Shown here piece after piece: positions 5,946 to 10,365 of a DNA stretch of 10,365 nucleotides. The notes below the pieces were generated by a model, which saw only the letters and a program-made list of their open reading frames with translations, ran no database searches and was not told the origin of the DNA. Every line of letters starts with the position of its first letter. Position 1 is the stretch's first letter. Made by a program: the position numbers and the translations under genes. This stretch comes from Rhizobiaceae bacterium (GTDB taxonomy: Bacteria; Pseudomonadota; Alphaproteobacteria; Rhizobiales; Rhizobiaceae): positions 1 through 10,365 of the forward strand of contig JAKISV010000098.1 of NCBI GenBank assembly GCA_021648425.1. Direction: 5' to 3'.

Positions 5946-6211
5946 ATTATTGCCAAACATCGCAATGATCACAGTTTGATGTTTTTGGAGTAACATTCGA
6001 AATCCCGGTCAAATGATTCCGTTTGCTCTAATGTTGCTCTATATTCCAAATATATTTCCACCAGTTGCGTGTACTATGGGGCGAATCGCTATATTCATTC
6101 CAATTGTTGGCTACAGTTTTGTCGCTTGCCACAAAAACGCCTGACATGCTGCTTATTTTCCAGTCTACGCAACTTGAGAAACGACTAAATCTAATACAAA
6201 AGGACGCCCGC
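5946..6211 (+). promoter_or_regulatory. Intergenic region between the AHL synthase and mltG
   Basis: This 266-bp AT-rich gap should hold the end of the luxI-type transcript and the mltG promoter. It contains a weak hairpin near its start, a TATATT-CCA-AATATA palindrome (6040-6054) and a repeated TTGCTCTA (6023-6030 and 6034-6041). A possible promoter is TTGCGT (6065-6070) with CTATAT 18 bp later (6089-6094). The mltG frame stays open back to 6065, but this part does not look like coding sequence. Confidence 0.4.
5955..5984 (+). terminator. Weak terminator-like hairpin after the AHL synthase
   Basis: Arms AAACATC and GATGTTT flank a 16-nt loop, followed by TTGG. It begins 10 nt after the stop codon. 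The stem is AT-rich, the loop is long and the T-run is largely inside the stem, so termination here would be inefficient. Confidence 0.25.
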
Positions 6212-7492
6212 GTGAGTACAGATCGAGATAAACCCGAATTGTCAGGCTCCCTAAAAACCAATAGTGGTGAAGCTGCCGGCACGCTGGATCGAACTATCGG
6301 TTTTAATCAGCCTGAACCAGCTGCCGCAACTCCAATGTCGGCGGAAGCTTTACGCCCTCTTTCGCCCAATCGCGCCCTTGAGCCAGAAGATGCCGCACCA
6401 GCACCCAAACGCTCACGCCATGCCCGCAATCGTTTTGTCGTATTTTTTAATTTTCTTGTCTCCAGCGCCGTTTTTGCCACTCTATTGGTTTTGGTGGTTT
6501 TGTATTTTGGAAAGAACCGTTTTCTTGAACCAGGCCCCCTGGAGGCGCCGCGCTCAATTGTTGTTGCCGAGGGAAGTTCACTTGCTACGATTTCCACCCA
6601 GCTTGCCGCAAGGGGCATCGTTGACAGCGAGATGGTTTTTCGCCTGGGTGTACGTGGCTACCGTGCCCAATCGCAAATGCAGGCTGGAGAATATGCCTTC
6701 AAACCTTCCATGAGCATGTATGAGGTAATGGAGACCCTGCGTTCGGGTAAAGGCATTATTTACAAAGTATCCCTGCCCGAGGGACTTACCTCTTTTCAGA
6801 TTATGAAGCGCATAGAAAAAAATGATGTTCTTGTGGGCGACATGCCCGATGAAATTCCTGCTGAAGGCTCTTTGATGCCTGATACCTATCCCTTCCAGCG
6901 CGGCATGTCGCGCAAGGAACTGATTGAGCAGATGGTCAGCGCTCAAAAGAATTTTCTTGCAAAAGTCTGGGAACGCCGGGTGTCTGGCCTGCCAATTTCA
7001 ACGCCGGAAGAAATGGTTGTTCTGGCATCGATCGTTGAAAAAGAAACCGCCAAGGCTGATGAGCGCCCTCATGTGGCTTCGGTTTTTGTCAACCGCCTCA
7101 ATCTGGGCATGAAGCTGCAATCAGACCCGACTATAATCTACGGTCTGTTTGGTGGTGAAGGTAAACCCAAAGACAGGCCCATTTACAGATCCGACATAAC
7201 CAAAGCCACCGATTACAATACCTATGTCATCGACGCGCTGCCGCCCGGACCGATTTCCAATCCCGGCCGCGCCTCTCTGGAAGCCGTGGCAAATCCATCT
7301 AAAACTGACGATCTGTTTTTTGTCGCCGATGGCACAGGTGGCCATGTATTCGCCAAAACCCTTGCCGAGCACAATGCCAATGTAGTGCGTTGGCGCGCCA
7401 TTGAAAAACGCATGAAAGCGGAGACGGAAAAAAAGGCTGCAGAACAAGCTGCAGGCACCAGTGAAGACGCCAATCAGGCACAATCAAACTAG
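6212..7492 (+). CDS. mltG: Endolytic murein transglycosylase (peptidoglycan terminase)
   Basis: MltG cleaves nascent glycan strands and so sets peptidoglycan chain length. It is anchored in the inner membrane with its catalytic domain in the periplasm. The 426-residue protein has a basic, proline/alanine-rich N-terminal tail, one membrane helix at about residues 75-99 (FVVFFNFLVSSAVFATLLVL), and a LysM-like part at about 115-185. The catalytic YceG domain follows, with Glu276 in ASIVEKET as the expected catalytic acid. SDPTIIYG, DYNTYVIDALPPGPISNPG and VADGTGGHVF are all family hallmarks. I chose GTG at 6212 because AAAAGGA lies 8 nt upstream. The frame extends to 6065, but those 49 residues are unlikely to be real. 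The C-terminus is a charged, Ala/Glu-rich tail. yicC begins 18 nt after the stop. Older annotation calls this family aminodeoxychorismate lyase, which is not its role. Confidence 0.95.
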   Translation: MSTDRDKPELSGSLKTNSGEAAGTLDRTIGFNQPEPAAATPMSAEALRPLSPNRALEPEDAAPAPKRSRHARNRFVVFFNFLVSSAVFATLLVLVVLYFGKNRFLEPGPLEAPRSIVVAEGSSLATISTQLAARGIVDSEMVFRLGVRGYRAQSQMQAGEYAFKPSMSMYEVMETLRSGKGIIYKVSLPEGLTSFQIMKRIEKNDVLVGDMPDEIPAEGSLMPDTYPFQRGMSRKELIEQMVSAQKNFLAKVWERRVSGLPISTPEEMVVLASIVEKETAKADERPHVASVFVNRLNLGMKLQSDPTIIYGLFGGEGKPKDRPIYRSDITKATDYNTYVIDALPPGPISNPGRASLEAVANPSKTDDLFFVADGTGGHVFAKTLAEHNANVVRWRAIEKRMKAETEKKAAEQAAGTSEDANQAQSN

Positions 7493-7510
7493 AATAATTT
7501 CGGGGGCCCA

Positions 7511-8398
7511 ATGGCATTGCAAAGCATGACCGGTTTTGCCCGGGTGGAAGGCCAGAATGAGGCTGCCGACTGGGTATGGGAAGTACGCAGTGTAAACGGC
7601 AAGGGCCTTGATTTTCGCCTGCGCACACCACCGGGCTATGACCGCCTGCAACCGCAAATCCGCAAACTTGTTTCCCGGTATTTTTCCCGTGGTAATCTGC
7701 AAATTCATCTGAGTGTTGATCGCGCTGGCAGCGTTGGATTGCCGGTAATAAATCAACCGGCCCTCAACGCGGTGTTGGAAGCTGTCGAAGAACTGCGCAA
7801 TAAACTCGGCGGCCCGCCCCCTGTAGCTGAGCAGATACTGAAAATCAGAGGCGTACTGGAAACAGGAGAAAATACTGAAAGCGATGAGGAGCGCACCCAA
7901 CTCGATGCCCTGCTGATGGCTGATTTCGATAAACTGATGCAGCAACTGGAAAAAGCCAGAAGTGAAGAAGGTAGCGCCATCGCCGGTTTTATGAACGATC
8001 AGCTGGACAGAATTGAAAACCTCACCCTGGCCGTCACCAATGACCCCTCGCGCACCCTTGAACAAATCAAATCGCGCCTTAATGATCAGGTGTCACGCCT
8101 GCTCGATAATACCTCCGGCCTTGATCTCGACCGCCTGCACCAGGAGGCGGCAATTCTTGCGGCTAAAGCTGATTTACAAGAAGAACTCGACCGGCTGAAC
8201 GCCCACATTGCCGCCGCACATGAGTTGCTTGGCAGCGAAGGCCCCCTCGGCCGCAAGCTGGAATTTCTCATCCAGGAGTTCAACCGCGAATGCAACACCA
8301 TCTGTTCCAAATCCAATGCCCCTGCTGTCACCGCCAACGGCCTTGACATGAAGGTGGTAATCGATCAATTGCGTGAACAGGTGCAAAATCTGGAATAG
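7511..8398 (+). CDS. yicC: YicC-family endoribonuclease
   Basis: A 295-residue YicC/YloC-type protein. The family contains endoribonucleases; in E. coli, YicC has been linked to degradation of the small RNA RyhB. The N-terminal signature LQSMTGFARVEG, the strand RSVNGKGLDFRLRTP and the C-terminal DUF1732 part (KLEFLIQEFNRECNTICSKS followed by GLDMKVVIDQLREQ) are complete. A long, charged helical middle (about residues 85-215) joins the two ends. No signal peptide or membrane helix is seen, so it is cytoplasmic. The start ATG at 7511 is preceded by CGGGGG, a modest ribosome site, 18 nt after mltG. gmk follows after 20 nt. The order mltG-yicC-gmk suggests one operon and is conserved in relatives. 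The RNA target here is unknown. Confidence 0.95.
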   Translation: MALQSMTGFARVEGQNEAADWVWEVRSVNGKGLDFRLRTPPGYDRLQPQIRKLVSRYFSRGNLQIHLSVDRAGSVGLPVINQPALNAVLEAVEELRNKLGGPPPVAEQILKIRGVLETGENTESDEERTQLDALLMADFDKLMQQLEKARSEEGSAIAGFMNDQLDRIENLTLAVTNDPSRTLEQIKSRLNDQVSRLLDNTSGLDLDRLHQEAAILAAKADLQEELDRLNAHIAAAHELLGSEGPLGRKLEFLIQEFNRECNTICSKSNAPAVTANGLDMKVVIDQLREQVQNLE

Positions 8399-8418
8399 CC
8401 AGCGGGGACACGATTTCA

Positions 8419-9069
8419 ATGAATAACGACACCCATAACAACCAGTCAGATATTGCCCGACGCGGCATCATGCTGGTTTTGTCTTCACCTTCGGGTGCCG
8501 GAAAATCCACCATCGCGCGCGAACTGCTGGCCAAGGAAACGGCCCTGGAATTATCCGTCTCGATCACCACCCGAAAACGCCGGGGCAGCGAGATTGACGG
8601 CACCCATTATCATTTTATTTCAGAACGCGATTTCAAACGCATGCGCGATGCGGGTACCTTGCTTGAATGGGCGGAAGTCCACGGCAATTTTTACGGCACT
8701 CCTACTGATCCGGTGGAAGAAGCCTTGAATGACGGCAAGGACATGCTGTTTGACATCGACTGGCAGGGCGCCCTGCAACTGATGGAAAAAGCCCGCATCG
8801 ACGTGGTGTCAATTTTCATCCTCCCCCCATCAATGGCCGAACTCAAAGCCCGCCTCGAACGCCGCGCCGAAGACGAACCCGAAACCATCGCCAAACGCCT
8901 CAAAAACGCCCTGAACGAAATCCCCCACTGGCGCGAATACGACTATGTCGTCATCAACCAGGACCTCGAACAAGCCCTGAGCGAAGTAACCGCCATCCTG
9001 AAAGCCGAACGCCTGCGCAAAGACCGGCGGCCGGGGTTGTTTGATTTTGTTGAGGGGTTGGTTGGGTGA
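8419..9069 (+). CDS. gmk: Guanylate kinase
   Basis: Gmk phosphorylates GMP to GDP with ATP, an essential step in guanine nucleotide supply. The 216-residue protein has the P-loop SSPSGAGKST (about 22-31, Lys29) after a short ARRGIML lead typical of alphaproteobacterial Gmk. The GMP-binding segment SITTRKRRGSEIDGTHYHF (48-66) and EWAEVHGNFYGT (83-94) follow, then the FDIDWQGA core strand (111-118) and the lid arginines (LERRAEDEPETIAKRL). The start ATG at 8419 keeps the natural N-terminal lead; GGGGA about 12 nt upstream is a weak ribosome site, so coupling to yicC is likely. The gene ends with TGA at 9067-9069, 13 bp before the acetyltransferase start. Confidence 0.97.
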   Translation: MNNDTHNNQSDIARRGIMLVLSSPSGAGKSTIARELLAKETALELSVSITTRKRRGSEIDGTHYHFISERDFKRMRDAGTLLEWAEVHGNFYGTPTDPVEEALNDGKDMLFDIDWQGALQLMEKARIDVVSIFILPPSMAELKARLERRAEDEPETIAKRLKNALNEIPHWREYDYVVINQDLEQALSEVTAILKAERLRKDRRPGLFDFVEGLVG

Positions 9070-9082
9070 GGAATTGAAGCCC

Positions 9083-9577
9083 ATGGTATTTGCACCGCTT
9101 GAAACACCCAGACTGATATTGCGCTCATTGTTGCAAAGGGACTTGAACGCAGTATTTCATATTCTTGGAGATAAAAAAACTACAGCAAATGTCTCGTGGA
9201 AGCAGTCCTCAATCGAAACAACTGCCGTTTGGCTGGACCGTCGAATCCAAAATGAAATCGAACTTGGCTATAGCATGTGGGGAATGGAGAGAAAACACGA
9301 CAAGAAGCTTGTAGGTCTTTGCGGATTTTTTCCTACAAACAGTGATGACATTGAATTGGGGTATGTCGTTCATGCGGACTATCAAAATCGGGGATTTGCA
9401 ACGGAGGCAGCAATTGCGGCTACTCAAGCTGTCATGAACTCTGGGTTTTCAATTGTTGCTACAATCCGACCATCAAATATCACATCTCTAAAAGTTGCCG
9501 AAAAAATAGGGTTTCGTACCGTTTGTCAAATAGAATATAAACGAGGTTTGCTTCTAGTTTTACGTAGTTCGCAATAA
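9083..9577 (+). CDS. GNAT-family N-acetyltransferase (RimJ/RimL-like)
   Basis: A 164-residue acetyl-CoA-dependent transferase of the GNAT superfamily. It begins with the RimJ/RimL-type lead LETPRLILR (residues 6-14). The acetyl-CoA site is ELGYVVHADYQNRGFATEA (91-109), with the pyrophosphate-binding Q-x-x-G-x-A part (QNRGFA), followed by SNITSLKVAEKIGF (131-144). These relatives acetylate ribosomal-protein N-termini, antibiotics or small amines; which applies here is not visible. I chose ATG at 9083, with GAGGA overlapping the gmk stop about 10 nt before it. The frame is open back to 9041 inside gmk, which is probably accidental. It is more AT-rich than gmk, suggesting a later arrival, yet its position lets it ride on the gmk transcript. 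Confidence 0.85.
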   Translation: MVFAPLETPRLILRSLLQRDLNAVFHILGDKKTTANVSWKQSSIETTAVWLDRRIQNEIELGYSMWGMERKHDKKLVGLCGFFPTNSDDIELGYVVHADYQNRGFATEAAIAATQAVMNSGFSIVATIRPSNITSLKVAEKIGFRTVCQIEYKRGLLLVLRSSQ

Positions 9578-9700
9578 ATGTTTTCCAATTCACGATAAGA
9601 AGCTACTAAAGGCTATCGGTTACAAAACCCATCCCCTTTCCAACAACTAAACCAATTCCAGCCTGATTGATCTGCCAACTACACCCCTTTTTGCGTAAAC

Positions 9701-9997
9701 CTAAATCAACTGCGCTTCAATATCCATTCTCTGATGTAGAATGCGTATCACTTCAAGTATTTTTGGGTTTGAGTATTTATAGAATACAAAATGCGATCCA
9801 CAGGGCTTTTTGAAGTAGCCTTGCCGGATAAAATCAACATTGCGGCCCGTGATATTTCCTGATGCAAGATTGTTGCATGTCCCATGTAGCTCACGAACAT
9901 AGTGCTCTGCCTGATCAATTCCCCAGTTCTCAAACGTATAATCGTAGATGCCATCAAGGTCATTAAGTGCCGCAGGTGAAAATAGTAATTTCCTCAT
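9701..9997 (-). CDS. parE: ParE-type toxin of a type II toxin-antitoxin pair
   Basis: A 98-residue RelE/ParE-superfamily toxin. It shows the N-terminal FSPAALNDLDGIYDYTFENWG helix pair, the central GRNVDFIRQGYFKKPCGSHFVFYKY strand region and the ending IRILHQRMD, which is diagnostic for the ParE subgroup. Known ParE toxins block DNA gyrase; RelE relatives cleave mRNA instead. Gyrase as the target is inferred from the family. Length is normal and there is no sign of decay. Its ATG (9995-9997) overlaps the antitoxin stop as ATGA, and no ribosome site precedes it, so translation must be coupled to the antitoxin. The stop is TAG at 9701-9703. The gene faces the acetyltransferase tail to tail, with about 120 bp between them. 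Confidence 0.9.
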   Translation of the reverse strand: MRKLLFSPAALNDLDGIYDYTFENWGIDQAEHYVRELHGTCNNLASGNITGRNVDFIRQGYFKKPCGSHFVFYKYSNPKILEVIRILHQRMDIEAQLI

Positions 9998-10242
9998 AAT
10001 TTGGAGGAATTCGCGTGTTTTTGACTGAGAAAACCTTCGACATCAAACTCACTTGCGTCGCCGGATTGTTCCCCTTCAATCAGGGCAGCACGTAGGGATT
10101 GTAGTTTTGTTTCGCGTTCTTCCAACAAACGCAAACCTGCGCGAACAACCTCACTGGCAGAGCCATATCGCCCGGTACCGATTTGTGCGCCGATGAATTT
10201 ATCCAGTTGATCGCCAAGCATGATGGATGTATTTTTGTACAT
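9994..10242 (-). CDS. parD: ParD-type antitoxin
   Basis: An 82-residue antitoxin. The N-terminal half (NTSIMLGDQLDKFIGAQIGTGRYGSASEVVRAGLRLLEER) is a ribbon-helix-helix DNA-binding domain of the CC2985/ParD type, with the typical GRYGSASEVVRAGL turn. The C-terminal half is acidic and probably wraps around the toxin. It would neutralise the toxin and, with it, repress the operon. I chose ATG at 10242 because AAAGGAAA lies just upstream (GGA 6 nt away). An upstream GTG at 10311 would add 23 residues that cover the promoter. The stop overlaps the toxin ATG by an ATGA junction. Confidence 0.9.
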   Translation of the reverse strand: MYKNTSIMLGDQLDKFIGAQIGTGRYGSASEVVRAGLRLLEERETKLQSLRAALIEGEQSGDASEFDVEGFLSQKHANSSKL

Positions 10243-10259
10243 GCTGTTTCCTTTCGCTA

Positions 10260-10286
10260 TTACCAATATATCATAAATACTGGTAA
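10260..10286 (-). promoter_or_regulatory. Candidate ParD operator
   Basis: Arms TTACCA (10260-10265) and TGGTAA (10281-10286) are separated by 15 bp. The repeat covers the -10 box and part of the spacer of the parDE promoter, so binding of a ribbon-helix-helix antitoxin here would block RNA polymerase. It fits the autoregulation known for such pairs, but is unproven. Confidence 0.5.
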
Positions 10287-10298
10287 CGAATAAGGCAA
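10270..10298 (-). promoter_or_regulatory. Promoter of the parDE operon
   Basis: On the minus strand, -35 TTGCCT (10293-10298) and -10 TATGAT (10270-10275) are separated by exactly 17 bp, a good sigma70-like arrangement. Transcription would start about 20 nt before the antitoxin ATG. Confidence 0.6.
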
Positions 10299-10307
10299 CT
10301 AAAACCC

Positions 10308-10364
10308 TCACCCCCCATACCGCTCCTCCCCCGCATAATAATCCTCAAACCCGGCTATCCGACA
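10308..10364 (-). CDS. Possible C-terminal end of a gene running off the window
   Basis: One minus-strand frame is open from the window edge for 18 codons to a TGA at 10308-10310, reading RIAGFEDYYAGEERYGG near its end. The other two minus frames hit stops at once. The peptide looks like an ordinary soluble protein tail. It is too short to identify, and chance cannot be excluded. If real, the gene lies directly upstream of the parDE promoter on the same strand. Confidence 0.3.
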   Translation of the reverse strand, partial: CRIAGFEDYYAGEERYGG

Positions 10365-10365
10365 C

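Noticed and set aside
6065..6211. N-terminal extension of MltG by 49 residues
   Set aside because: No ribosome site at its start, whereas GTG at 6212 has AAAAGGA 8 nt upstream and gives a normal MltG layout with a cytoplasmic tail before the membrane helix.
7121..8065. Long minus-strand frames opposite mltG and yicC
   Set aside because: They are antisense shadows of well-identified genes, with no family resemblance.
9041..9082. Acetyltransferase start inside gmk
   Set aside because: The extra residues are an out-of-frame read of the gmk end; LETPRLILR near residue 6 from the ATG at 9083 is the normal beginning of this family.
10243..10311. N-terminal extension of ParD from GTG
   Set aside because: It would run through the promoter and operator; ATG at 10242 has a good ribosome site and gives the normal ParD length.
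1..10365. tRNA, rRNA, CRISPR, insertion sequence or prophage
   Set aside because: I saw no cloverleaf, repeat-spacer array, transposase or phage gene on either strand.

Overview
The window looks like an alphaproteobacterial chromosome, probably close to the Hyphomicrobiales (Rhizobiales). The main evidence is the gene order fabG-acpP-fabF-...-mltG-yicC-gmk, the typical alphaproteobacterial FabF, Gmk and AcpP sequence motifs, and a DUF815-type ATPase. The species cannot be named from the sequence alone.

Left third (about 1-2350, minus strand): this is an accessory region with a DUF815 P-loop ATPase, a VOC/glyoxalase-fold protein, a short cysteine-containing ORF that may be a gene remnant, and a LysE/RhtB-type exporter. 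The VOC gene has a good sigma70-like promoter. The exporter most likely starts at TTG.

Middle (2350-9069, plus strand): this is the fatty-acid synthesis core. fabG is preceded by a regulatory-looking AT-rich region, and fabD is not in its usual place. acpP has its own -35 TTGACA and ends at a strong intrinsic terminator, so carrier protein expression is partly uncoupled from fabF. Between fabF and mltG, which are normally adjacent in related genomes, lies a LuxI-type acyl-homoserine lactone synthase with its catalytic core residues intact. A lux-box-like inverted repeat sits about 45 bp upstream of its start. LuxI enzymes use acyl-ACP, so the quorum-signal gene sits beside the genes that make its substrate. 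No luxR partner is visible. After it come mltG (peptidoglycan terminase), yicC (endoribonuclease) and gmk (guanylate kinase).

Right end (9070-10365): a GNAT acetyltransferase of the RimJ/RimL type follows gmk by 13 bp. On the minus strand is a complete ParDE-type toxin-antitoxin pair with an ATGA overlap and an inverted repeat overlapping its promoter. The last 58 bases may hold the C-terminal end of another minus-strand gene.

The most interesting point is the orphan AHL synthase embedded in the fatty-acid/cell-envelope gene block, together with its upstream palindrome. I saw no tRNA, rRNA, CRISPR array or insertion sequence.
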